From positions 62,001 to 126,000 of the forward strand of contig NZ_JACABA010000001.1 in the NCBI RefSeq assembly GCF_013377015.1: a stretch of 64,000 nt of DNA, given 5' to 3'. Position 1 is the first letter of the stretch. Every line of letters starts with the position of its first letter. Positions 1 through 9,034 of this stretch are shown piece by piece. The stretch is from Rhodopseudomonas sp. Lineage in GTDB: Bacteria > Pseudomonadota > Alphaproteobacteria > Rhizobiales > Xanthobacteraceae. Below the pieces are notes generated by a model. The model did no database searches and was not told where the DNA came from. It worked only from the letters and a program-made list of their open reading frames with translations. Made by a program: the position numbers and the translations under genes.

Positions 1-1425
1 TTCGGCGGCCTCACCGCGGTGAAGAATCTCAGCCTCGAGCTGCGCGCCGGCGAAATCTTCGGGCTGATCGGCCCGAACGGCTCCGGCAAATCCACCGCGA
101 TGAAATCGATCATGGGAATCGAACGTCCGACCACGGGCGACGTGGTGTTCCAGGGTGAAAATATCGCCGGCCTGCCGGCGCACAAGATCGCCCGCAAGGG
201 CTTCGGCATGGTATTCCAGCATTCCCGACCGTTGAACCGGCAGACCGTGCTGGAGAACATCATGGTCGCGCTGTTGCCGGACAGCCTGTTGATGCTGTTC
301 GCCGACAAGGCACTGACCGAGCGCGCCGAGTGGATCGCCGAACGCGTCGGGCTCGCCGCGGTGATGCACCGCAAGCCCCCGACGCTGCCATTCGCCGACC
401 TGCGTCGTATGGAGCTGGCGAAGGCGATTGCCCGCGATCCCAAGGTGGTGCTGGTCGACGAGCCTTTCGCCGGGCTGACGCTAGCGGAGGTCGGGATCTT
501 CTCCGAACTGATCAGCAGTTTTCGCGACGAGGGCCGCGCGGTGCTGCTGGTCGACCACAACGTCAAGAGCGTTGCCGCCTTGGTCGATCGGGTGCTGGCG
601 ATGTATCTCGGCGAGGAGATCTGCACCGGGCGCGCGGACGAGGTGATGCGCAACGAGACCGTCCGGCGGGTCTATCTCGGCGGCGCGATCGAAACCTCGG
701 CGCGGCCGGAAACCAGCTTCGCCGACAAGGTGCCGCTGCTGCAGGTCGAGAATGTCAGCGTCTTTTACGGCAAGGCGCAGGCGCTGGACAACGTCTCGAT
801 CCATGTCCATCAGGGCGAATTCGTTTCGGTGGTCGGCCTCAACGGCGCCGGCAAGACCACGCTGTTCAATGCCATCTCCGGCTTCCTGCCCTATACCGGC
901 GAGATCGTGCGCGGCGGCGAGAGCTTGCGCGGCGTCAGCCCGGCGAAGATCGCGCGCCACGGCCTGGTGCAATGTCCGGAGTCGCGCGAACTGTTCGGCG
1001 AGATGAGCGTGAGGGAAAATCTCGATCTCGGCGGCCATCACCTCAGCGACGAAGCTCGCCCCAAGCAGATCGAATGGCTGTTCGAACTGTTTCCGATCCT
1101 GCGCGAACGCCAGGGCCAGATGGCGCAGACCCTGAGCGGCGGCGAACAGCAGATGCTCGCGATCGGCCGCGCGTTGATGATGCAGCCGAAGATCCTGATT
1201 CTCGACGAGCCGACGCTCGGGCTGGCGCCGGTGATCCTCGAGCAATTGTCAAAGGCGCTGGAGAAGCTGCGGCAGACCTCCGACATCACCGTGCTGCTCG
1301 GCGAGCAGAACGTCACCTTCGCGCTGCCGCATGCCGACCGGGTCTATGTGCTGGAGCACGCGCGGATCGTCTGGGAAGGCGACCCCGGCCGGTTTGCGGC
1401 AGAGGCCGGCGAAGGATATTTGTGA
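1..1425 (+). CDS. Fused branched-chain-amino-acid-type ABC transporter ATP-binding protein (LivG-LivF fusion), 5' end outside window
   Basis: Two NBDs in one ORF: Walker A GPNGSGKST and GLNGAGKTT; Walker B VVLVDEP and ILILDEP; C-terminal signature LSGGEQQ. Frame is open to base 1 (FGGLTAVKN), so the gene is truncated by the window edge. Confidence 0.9.
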   Translation, partial: FGGLTAVKNLSLELRAGEIFGLIGPNGSGKSTAMKSIMGIERPTTGDVVFQGENIAGLPAHKIARKGFGMVFQHSRPLNRQTVLENIMVALLPDSLLMLFADKALTERAEWIAERVGLAAVMHRKPPTLPFADLRRMELAKAIARDPKVVLVDEPFAGLTLAEVGIFSELISSFRDEGRAVLLVDHNVKSVAALVDRVLAMYLGEEICTGRADEVMRNETVRRVYLGGAIETSARPETSFADKVPLLQVENVSVFYGKAQALDNVSIHVHQGEFVSVVGLNGAGKTTLFNAISGFLPYTGEIVRGGESLRGVSPAKIARHGLVQCPESRELFGEMSVRENLDLGGHHLSDEARPKQIEWLFELFPILRERQGQMAQTLSGGEQQMLAIGRALMMQPKILILDEPTLGLAPVILEQLSKALEKLRQTSDITVLLGEQNVTFALPHADRVYVLEHARIVWEGDPGRFAAEAGEGYL

Positions 1426-1449
1426 AATCCGGAAATGGCTCCTGAGGTC

Positions 1450-1555
1450 GTCATTGCGAGCCAAGTATGGCGCGCAGCGCCGGCCGAAAACGAAGCAATC
1501 CAGGGCTGCAAGCGAAGACTGGATTGCTTCGTCGCAAGTGCTCCTCGCAATGACG
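1450..1555. repeat. Repeat family A, copy 1 (nested palindrome)
   Basis: CGTCATTGCGAG...GAAGCAATCCAG...CTGGATTGCTTCGTCGC...CTCGCAATGACG. Confidence 0.85.
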
Positions 1556-1589
1556 ATCTCTCACGCTTACACCAACTCGAAAGGCAATC

Positions 1590-2369
1590 ATGGACCTGCA
1601 TCTGCGCGGCAAGCGCGTCCTGATCACCGGCGCCTCGAAGGGCATCGGCGCGGCCGCGGCCGAAGCCTTTGCCGAGGAAGGCTGCCACCTGGGACTCGCC
1701 GCCCGCAACGTCGAGCAGATGAACGCGCTGGCCGAGCGGCTGCGCTCCAATCACCAGATCGGCGTCAAGGTCCACGGCGTCGACCTGCGCAAGCCCGACG
1801 ATCTGGCGCGGCTCGCGGCGGACGCCGCTGACATCGACATCCTGATCAACAATGCCGGCGATATTCCGGGCGGCTCGATCGACAAGGTCGAGGAGGCCGC
1901 CTGGCGCCACGCCTGGGACCTCAAGGTATTCGGCTTCATCAACCTGACGCGGCTGGTCTATGCGGGGATGAAGGCACGCGGCGGCGGCGTCATCATCAAC
2001 GACATCGGCGCCGCCGGCGAGAAATTCGACGCCAATTACATCTGCGGCTCCGCCGGCAACGCCGCCTTGATGGCGTTCACGCGTTCGCTCGGCAGCAAGA
2101 GTCTCGCCGACAACATCCGCGTGGTCGGCATCAACCCCGGCCCGGTCGGCACCGAGCGCCATGTCACGCTGATGAAGACCCGCGCCAAGCACCAGCTCGG
2201 CGATGAGAACCGCTACCGTGAATTGCAGCAGGGCCTTCCGCTGGGGCGGCCCGCGCATGCGCGCGAGATCGGCGACCTGATGGCGTATCTCGCCTCCGAC
2301 CGCTCCGGCTACACCTCGGGCGTGATCTTCACGGTCGATGGCGGAATCAGCGCGGGTTGGTCGAACTGA
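1590..2369 (+). CDS. SDR family oxidoreductase
   Basis: N-terminal TGASKGIG nucleotide-binding motif, NNAG motif, C-terminal GVIFTVDGG. Confidence 0.9.
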   Translation: MDLHLRGKRVLITGASKGIGAAAAEAFAEEGCHLGLAARNVEQMNALAERLRSNHQIGVKVHGVDLRKPDDLARLAADAADIDILINNAGDIPGGSIDKVEEAAWRHAWDLKVFGFINLTRLVYAGMKARGGGVIINDIGAAGEKFDANYICGSAGNAALMAFTRSLGSKSLADNIRVVGINPGPVGTERHVTLMKTRAKHQLGDENRYRELQQGLPLGRPAHAREIGDLMAYLASDRSGYTSGVIFTVDGGISAGWSN

Positions 2370-2469
2370 CCTTGAAGGTTGACGAAACATCTTGATCCAA
2401 CGCAACAACGCGGCGCGGTCGCAAGGCGTATCAGTAAACGACCTATTCTCATCGAAGAAGACCGTGGCC

Positions 2470-3858
2470 ATGGCAACAGCGTCCGTCGACAAGCAATCCG
2501 TTGATCCCCTCCCTGGCCCGCCTTCGATCCCGCATTTGAGCAAGGACTTCATCTGGGGCGTCTCCACCTCGAGCTTCCAGATCGAGGGCGCCACGCAGGA
2601 AGACGGCCGCGGACTCAGCATCTGGGACAGCTATGGCCGGACCGGCCAGGTCCGGAACAACGACACCGGCGACATCGCCTGCGACCACTATCACCGCTAC
2701 AAGGAAGACGTCGCGCTGATGCGCACGCTCGGCATTCAGGCCTACCGGTTCTCGGTGGCGTGGCCGCGGGTGTTGCCGAACGGCACCGGCGCCGTCAACG
2801 AAGCGGGCCTCGCGTTCTACGACCGGCTGATCGATGAATTGCTGGCATCAGACATCGAGCCGTGGCTGTGCCTGTATCATTGGGATCTGCCGCAGGCGCT
2901 GGAAGATCGCGGCGGCTGGATGAATCGCGAGTCGGTTGCCTGGTTCACCGACTATGCCACGCTGATCGGCAAGCGCTACGGCCGCCGGGTCAAGCGTTTC
3001 GCCACCTTCAACGAGCCGGCGATCTTCAGCCTGTTCAGCCGCTCCTTCGGCACGCGCGACCGCAGTGCCGACGACAAGCTGAACCGCTGGATCCACCACG
3101 TCAATCTCGCCCACGGCGCGGCGGTGGACGCGCTGCGCGCGCAGGCGCCGGGGGCACTGATCGGCTGCATCCACAACTATCAGCCGATCATTCCCTCGAG
3201 CGCGAGCGAGGCCGACGTCAAGGCCGCGGCGCTGGTCGACGCCTACTGGAACCAGGCTTATCCCGATCCGCAATATCTCGGCGAATATCCGCAAGCGATC
3301 CGCGCCGGAATCGAGCCGCATATGCAGCCCGGCGATCTGGCGCGGATTCACCGCCCGCTCGACTGGTTCGGGCTCAATCATTACAGCCCCGTCTATATCA
3401 ATTCCGATCCGTCGGCGCTGATCGGGATGGGCTGGGGGCCAAAGCCCGCCGAAATTCCGCGCACGCCGATCGACTGGACCATCGAGCCGGACGCGTTCCG
3501 CGACACCCTGCTCACGGTCAGCAAGCGCTATGGGCTACCGGTCTATGTCACGGAAAACGGCTACGGCAGGGGTGATGACGAAAAGCCGGATGAGATCGGC
3601 GCGGTGGCTGATCCCGGACGGGTCGATTTTCTGCGCTCCTATATCTCGGCGCTCGATGCCGCGGTCGCCGCCGGCGCCGATGTGCGCGGCTATTTCGTCT
3701 GGTCGTTGCTCGACAATTTCGAATGGGATTCCGGCTACAGCGTGCGGTTCGGGCTGACCTATATCGACTACAAGACCCAGCGCCGGATTCCGAAATCCTC
3801 GTTCAAATGGTACGCCGATGTCATCAGGCTGGCGCGCGGGCTGACGCCTGCGGCCTAG
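2470..3858 (+). CDS. Glycoside hydrolase family 1 beta-glucosidase
   Basis: FIWGVSTSSFQIEGA N-terminus, TFNEP and VTENGYG catalytic motifs. ORF opens at 2392, but ATG 2470 is a plausible start. Confidence 0.9.
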   Translation: MATASVDKQSVDPLPGPPSIPHLSKDFIWGVSTSSFQIEGATQEDGRGLSIWDSYGRTGQVRNNDTGDIACDHYHRYKEDVALMRTLGIQAYRFSVAWPRVLPNGTGAVNEAGLAFYDRLIDELLASDIEPWLCLYHWDLPQALEDRGGWMNRESVAWFTDYATLIGKRYGRRVKRFATFNEPAIFSLFSRSFGTRDRSADDKLNRWIHHVNLAHGAAVDALRAQAPGALIGCIHNYQPIIPSSASEADVKAAALVDAYWNQAYPDPQYLGEYPQAIRAGIEPHMQPGDLARIHRPLDWFGLNHYSPVYINSDPSALIGMGWGPKPAEIPRTPIDWTIEPDAFRDTLLTVSKRYGLPVYVTENGYGRGDDEKPDEIGAVADPGRVDFLRSYISALDAAVAAGADVRGYFVWSLLDNFEWDSGYSVRFGLTYIDYKTQRRIPKSSFKWYADVIRLARGLTPAA

Positions 3859-4967
3859 CGCTCCGCCGCGCCGCGCGCACCCTCGCGCGGCTTCGCCGGG
3901 ATGGCATCAGGCATGTCGTCGATCGCGGCCAGCAACGCCGACACCCGGTTCGCGGAGGAGCGCCAATCGGCAAGCCGCTGATAGTTGTCGACCAGCCAGT
4001 TGATCGCGCCCTGCACGGTGACGAACGCCGCGGCGCTCTGGGTGACTTCGCCGAGCGACATCGCCCCGCTGATATATTTCGGGAAACAGAGAAAATACGC
4101 GACGACCGGCGCGAACAGAAAATTGGCGTGCGATACCAGCGTGGTGTTGGCCAATTGCCAGCCCAGGTCGCGCCACGACCGCAGCACGCCGCCAAGATGG
4201 ACCAGCAGGTCGCCCTTGTCCGCGAGCGCCCCGTCGGCGGTCTCGGCGCGACCGCCGCGCATGATCTCGGCGGCGGCACGGAATTCGGCCTCCGCCTGGT
4301 TGCGCGATTCGATGATGCCGATCAGGCGGCGGCCGAACACCAACATCAGCACCGTCATCACGCTCGAATAGGTGATGACGCCGAGCACCAGATAGCCGGG
4401 GATCGACAGGCTGTGGCCCAGCACCTCGACGTCGATGCTGCCGCCGACGCTCCACAATACGCCGAAGAACGTCACCGATATCAATCCGGACGATATGAAG
4501 GCGAGGATCAGATCGACAGGGGCGTCGGTTGCAATCCTGACATCCTCGGCCAAACGATATTCCGGATTCTCGGCTCCTTCGTCGCTGCCGTCGATCGGCA
4601 TGTCGTGGTTCTTGCTGGACCAAGCGTGAAGGATATCGCGCGTGATCGCTTCGCGCCATTTGCGTTGCCCGGTCATCCGGCCCCACACCGAGGTGGCGGC
4701 GAGAATGATGCTGGCGCAGGCCAGCCCTACGAACACTTTGGCCTGGGTCCAGAGTTCGGCTGCGTCGCGTCGCTCCAGCGCGTCGAAGAAATGCCGGTTC
4801 CAGAGGTTCAGATAGAACTGCACCAGCAGTTGCAGCAGCATCACGCCCAGCAGCAGTACGATCAGCGCTGTGACCGACAGCACGCCCTCGAACCAGAAAC
4901 GTCGGGACAGTCTCCAGAACCGCGCCAGACTGCGACCGTTCGACCCGTTGGATGGCGACAGACTCAT
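3855..4967 (-). CDS. SbmA/BacA-like ABC transporter transmembrane protein without NBD
   Basis: Multiple hydrophobic segments and NLWNRHFFDALERRD / NPEYRLAEDVR family-like motifs; ORF ends before any Walker motif. Confidence 0.75.
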   Translation of the reverse strand: MSLSPSNGSNGRSLARFWRLSRRFWFEGVLSVTALIVLLLGVMLLQLLVQFYLNLWNRHFFDALERRDAAELWTQAKVFVGLACASIILAATSVWGRMTGQRKWREAITRDILHAWSSKNHDMPIDGSDEGAENPEYRLAEDVRIATDAPVDLILAFISSGLISVTFFGVLWSVGGSIDVEVLGHSLSIPGYLVLGVITYSSVMTVLMLVFGRRLIGIIESRNQAEAEFRAAAEIMRGGRAETADGALADKGDLLVHLGGVLRSWRDLGWQLANTTLVSHANFLFAPVVAYFLCFPKYISGAMSLGEVTQSAAAFVTVQGAINWLVDNYQRLADWRSSANRVSALLAAIDDMPDAIPAKPREGARGAAER

Positions 4968-5086
4968 TGTGCGATTTAAATCCCGAATCGTTGGTCTGTG
5001 AAGCGAACCGATTTACCCCCGCCTCCGGGCAGGGCATGCTACCGCGCCGAGCGGATGGCAAGCGGGATAATGGGTGGAGGCGGCGG

Positions 5087-6511
5087 GTGGCGGCACAACA
5101 GGACCTGATTAAAGCAACGGCTTGCGCGGTGGTCGACAGGCTGAACGCGGGCGAAATCACGCCGCTCGACCTGCTCGACGCGCTGGAGGCCAGAATCGCC
5201 GAGGTCGACGGCGCCGTCAACGCGCTGCCGACGCGGTGCTTCGTGCGCGCCCGCAAGCACGCCGCCGAACTGATGAAGAAGCCGCTGGGCCAGCGCGGTG
5301 TGCTGGCAGGGATGCCGGTACCGATCAAGGATTTGACCGCGGTGGCCGGGGTGCTGACCACGCAGGGTTCGCCAATCTACAAGGACGCGATCCCGGCGCG
5401 CTCGGACCTGATGGTCGAGCATCTCGAAGCCAACGGCGCGCTGATCTATGCGAAATCGAACACCCCCGAATTCGGTGCCGGTGCCAACACCTTCAACGAG
5501 GTGTTCGGCTTCACCCGCAATCCTTGGGACACGTCGCGCTCGGCGGCCGGATCGTCGGGCGGCGCGGCAGTGGCGCTTGCCACCGGCACGGCCTGGCTGG
5601 CGCACGGCTCAGACATGGGCGGCTCGTTGCGCAATCCGGCGAGCTTCTGCGGCATCGTCGGCCTGCGGCCGAGCATCGGCCGGGTCGCGCATACGCCGGT
5701 GGCGAAGATCGATCGCAACCTCGGCGTGCAGGGTCCGATGGCGCGCAACGTCGAGGATGTGGCGCTGCTGCTCGATGCGATGAGCGGCGAGCACGCCGCA
5801 GATCCGCTGTCGCTGCCGCGGCCCGCGACCTCGTTTCTCGCCGCGGCGCGGTCGCGGCAGCGCCCGCTGCGCGTGGCCTATTCGCCGGACCTCGGTATCA
5901 CCCCGGTCGATCCGGAAGTCGCCGCCATCACCCACAAGGCGGCGATGCGCTTCGCCGAGGCCGGCGTGATCGTCGAGGAAGCCCATCCCGACCTGCGCGA
6001 GGCTCACGACTGCTTCCAGGTGCTGCGGGCCTTCGATTTCGCCATCAGCAAGGCGCCGCTGCTGCGCGACAAGCGCGACATGCTGAAGCCGGAAGTGATC
6101 TGGAATATCGAACAGGGTCTGAAGCTGACGGTCGACGACCTGGCGCGGGCCGAGGCGCAGCGCGTAGCGATGACGGCGCGCACCGTCGAGTTCTTTCACA
6201 GCTACGATCTGTTGCTGTGTCCCGCGACCATCGTTCCGCCCTACCCGATCGAGAACCGCTACGTCGCTGAATGCGCGGGGCAGAAGTTCGACAACTACGT
6301 CGAATGGCTGGGGATCGTCTACGCGATCACCCTGGTGTGCTGCCCGGCGCTGTCGCTGCCGTGCGGTTTCACCTCCACCGGACTGCCGGTCGGGCTGCAG
6401 ATGGTGGCGCCGCCGCGCGGGGACGCAAGGCTGCTCGCCGGCGCCGCTGTGCTCGAAGACATTCTCGGCTTGCGCGGCACCACGCCGATCGATCCGAGAA
6501 CCGCGCCCTGA
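5087..6511 (+). CDS. Amidase (amidase signature family)
   Basis: PIKDL Lys motif and GSSGGAAVALATG amidase signature. ORF opens at 4952; GTG 5087 is a more likely start. Confidence 0.88.
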   Translation: MAAQQDLIKATACAVVDRLNAGEITPLDLLDALEARIAEVDGAVNALPTRCFVRARKHAAELMKKPLGQRGVLAGMPVPIKDLTAVAGVLTTQGSPIYKDAIPARSDLMVEHLEANGALIYAKSNTPEFGAGANTFNEVFGFTRNPWDTSRSAAGSSGGAAVALATGTAWLAHGSDMGGSLRNPASFCGIVGLRPSIGRVAHTPVAKIDRNLGVQGPMARNVEDVALLLDAMSGEHAADPLSLPRPATSFLAAARSRQRPLRVAYSPDLGITPVDPEVAAITHKAAMRFAEAGVIVEEAHPDLREAHDCFQVLRAFDFAISKAPLLRDKRDMLKPEVIWNIEQGLKLTVDDLARAEAQRVAMTARTVEFFHSYDLLLCPATIVPPYPIENRYVAECAGQKFDNYVEWLGIVYAITLVCCPALSLPCGFTSTGLPVGLQMVAPPRGDARLLAGAAVLEDILGLRGTTPIDPRTAP

Positions 6512-6653
6512 CACGACGCTGGCGGATGGAACTCGCGCTGTGGTAATCTGCGCGCGAGGCGCCGGGCGGTGATTTCGCATGACGGAATTGCAACGCTCGA
6601 TCGCGGGACACGATCCGTCAGACAAGGCGGGCGCGCAGGTAGAGGAACGTTGA

Positions 6654-6863
6654 ATGTCTGGAACCATCAAGATTCATGTCGATCAGGACAAATGCCAGGG
6701 CCACGCGCGCTGCAAGGCGCTGGCGCCCAAGCTGTTCGAGCTCGATGAATTCGGCAATGCCCACGAGATCGGTGACGGCACGGTGCCCGCCGACCTGATC
6801 GAACAGGCCTGGCTCGCCAAGGCGAATTGTCCAGAAGTCGCGATCGAGATCGTCGAGGACTAA
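6654..6863 (+). CDS. Small P450-partner ferredoxin, atypical CxxHxxC..CP cluster motif
   Basis: KCQGHARCKALAPKLF...NCPEVAI, immediately upstream of a P450 gene; 69 aa. Confidence 0.88.
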   Translation: MSGTIKIHVDQDKCQGHARCKALAPKLFELDEFGNAHEIGDGTVPADLIEQAWLAKANCPEVAIEIVED

Positions 6864-6939
6864 AGCCGGATCGAACTTCCATTGACCTGGCGGCGGCGCC
6901 AATGCCCGTGCCAAAACTATGACCAGAGGAAACGCCCGC

Positions 6940-8139
6940 ATGACCGAGCCAAGGCCCGTCACCGATTGGATTCACGACTTCGACCACACCGATCCGCGCT
7001 GGACCGAGAACCCGTATCCGATCTGGGACGAATTGCGTTCCGCGTCGCCGGTGGTTCACACCGACCGCTTTCTCGGAGTCTATATGCCGACCACGTTCGA
7101 GGCGGTGAAGGAAATCTCCTACGATACCGATCACTTCTCGTCCCGCCGCATCATCGTTCGCAACGAGCGGCCCGAAGTCGTACAGCCGGCGCCGCCGATC
7201 ACCTCCGATCCGCCCGAGCACAAGCCGGCGAAGCGGCTGCTGCTGCCGCCATTCACGCCTGACGCGGTGCGCCTGCTCGAGCCCAGGGTCCGGGCGATCT
7301 GCAACGAACTGATCGACGACTTCATCGAGGACGACGGCTGCGACGCCGCGGCGCAATACACTAAACACATTCCGGTGCGCGCGATCGCCCACATGCTCGG
7401 AATCCCCGAGCAGGACAGCGACCTGTTCATCAAGTGGATCCACGAGGTGCTCGAACTCGGGATCACCGACACCGCCACCCTGATGCGGGCGGTGGAAGAG
7501 ATGAGCATCTATTTCATCGGCCACATCGCCAAACGCAAGCAGCACCCGACCGACGACCTGATCAGTTCGCTGATGAACGCGCGCGACAAGAACGGCCAGC
7601 CGCTGTCCGACCCCCATGTGCTCGGCTCGCTGCGGCTGCTGCTGATCGCCGGCATCGATACCACCTGGAGCGCGATCGGCGCGTCGCTGTGGCATCTGGC
7701 GAAAACCCCGGCCGACCGCGACCGGCTGCTGGCGGAGCCGGAATTGCTGCCGACCGCGATCGAGGAATTTCTGCGCGCCTATGCGCCGGTGACGATGGCG
7801 CGCGAGGTGATGAAGGAGACCGTGATCAGCGGCTGCCCGGTGAAGCCCGGCAACATGGTGCTGCTGTCGTTCCCCGCCGCCAACCGCGATCCGTCGGTGT
7901 TTCCCGACGCCGACCAGGTCAAGATCGACCGCAAGGAAAATCCGCATGTCGCGTTCGGGCTCGGCATCCACCGTTGCGTCGGCTCTAATCTGGCGCGGAT
8001 GGAGATGACGGTGGCGATCGAGGAATGGCTGAAGCGGGTTCCGGATTTCCGATTGGATACTTCGCAGAAAGTCAAATGGTCGGAAGGCACCGTTCGCGGC
8101 CCGCGGCAGTTGCCGATCCTGTTCGGCAAGCCGAGCTGA
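6940..8139 (+). CDS. Cytochrome P450 (CYP194-like by context)
   Basis: Heme motif FGLGIHRCVG, I-helix AGIDTT, ExxR helix; ferredoxin gene directly upstream. AGAGGAAA precedes ATG 6940. Confidence 0.9.
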   Translation: MTEPRPVTDWIHDFDHTDPRWTENPYPIWDELRSASPVVHTDRFLGVYMPTTFEAVKEISYDTDHFSSRRIIVRNERPEVVQPAPPITSDPPEHKPAKRLLLPPFTPDAVRLLEPRVRAICNELIDDFIEDDGCDAAAQYTKHIPVRAIAHMLGIPEQDSDLFIKWIHEVLELGITDTATLMRAVEEMSIYFIGHIAKRKQHPTDDLISSLMNARDKNGQPLSDPHVLGSLRLLLIAGIDTTWSAIGASLWHLAKTPADRDRLLAEPELLPTAIEEFLRAYAPVTMAREVMKETVISGCPVKPGNMVLLSFPAANRDPSVFPDADQVKIDRKENPHVAFGLGIHRCVGSNLARMEMTVAIEEWLKRVPDFRLDTSQKVKWSEGTVRGPRQLPILFGKPS

Positions 8140-8250
8140 CCGGTTGCCGCGCGCGCGATCCCGCGCAGAAGTGATCGCCGGCGATAGCGGCGACGCCGTT
8201 CGATATGCCACATTCCGGCGGACCACACCGTCCGCAGGGAGCGAGCGATC

Positions 8251-8916
8251 ATGACCGACGAGGCCGCGCCGCCAGCCGATTCCAAGCTCACCCGCAGCAA
8301 ACAGCGCTGGGCACGCGAGGGCAAATTCCTCACCGGCGAGATCGCGCGGCCGGAGGCGCAGCGGCTGCCGCCCGGACAGCATCTGACCCGCGACTGGCCG
8401 GTGCTCGACCTCGGCCTATCGCCGCAGATCTCTCGCGAACGCTGGCGGCTCGACGTCTATGGCTCGGTCGCCAATCCGCTGTTCTGGGATTTCGCCGAGT
8501 TCATGGCGCAGCCGCAGACGCAGCTCACTTCTGACATCCATTGCGTCACCACCTGGTCGCGCTACGACAATCAGTGGGAGGGGCTGACGACCCGCGATCT
8601 GCTGGAAGCCTGTCAGCCGCATCACCAGGCGCGCTGCGTGCTGCTGCATTCGCACGATGGCTACACCACTAATCTTGCGCTGGAGGATTTCGCCGCCGAG
8701 GACGCGCTGCTGGCGCACAGTTGGTCCGGCGCACCCTTGGAGCAAGAGCACGGCGGCCCGGTGCGGCTGGTGGTGCCGCAGCTGTATTTCTGGAAGAACG
8801 CGAAGTGGCTGCAATCGATCGAGTTCCTCGATGTCGATCAACCTGGCTATTGGGAGGTGCGCGGCTATCACAACCGCGGCGACCCGTGGCAGGAGCAGCG
8901 ATATTCGGGGGATTGA
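8251..8916 (+). CDS. Sulfite oxidase-like molybdopterin-dependent oxidoreductase
   Basis: HCVTTWSRYDNQWEG molybdopterin-binding Cys region, GPVRLVVPQLYFWKNAKW motif; no evident Tat signal. Confidence 0.85.
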   Translation: MTDEAAPPADSKLTRSKQRWAREGKFLTGEIARPEAQRLPPGQHLTRDWPVLDLGLSPQISRERWRLDVYGSVANPLFWDFAEFMAQPQTQLTSDIHCVTTWSRYDNQWEGLTTRDLLEACQPHHQARCVLLHSHDGYTTNLALEDFAAEDALLAHSWSGAPLEQEHGGPVRLVVPQLYFWKNAKWLQSIEFLDVDQPGYWEVRGYHNRGDPWQEQRYSGD

Positions 8917-9034
8917 GATGCGGCGTCACCGTCCGCGAGACCGCGCCCTCATTTCTGAGATCAGCATGGTCACGTGCGTTGCGGATTGACGCCGCGCCGC
9001 GGCAGGCGCGATAGTGCAAGAAAGGGAGATCTGC

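Noticed and set aside
1344-2621. 425-aa minus-strand ORF (and others such as 3723..4979 +, 43536..45404 +, 54838..56190 +, 56812..59298 +)
   Set aside because: Long antisense shadow ORFs typical of GC-rich DNA. They oppose strongly supported genes, have His/Arg/Gln/Asp-rich unnatural composition and no recognisable motifs.
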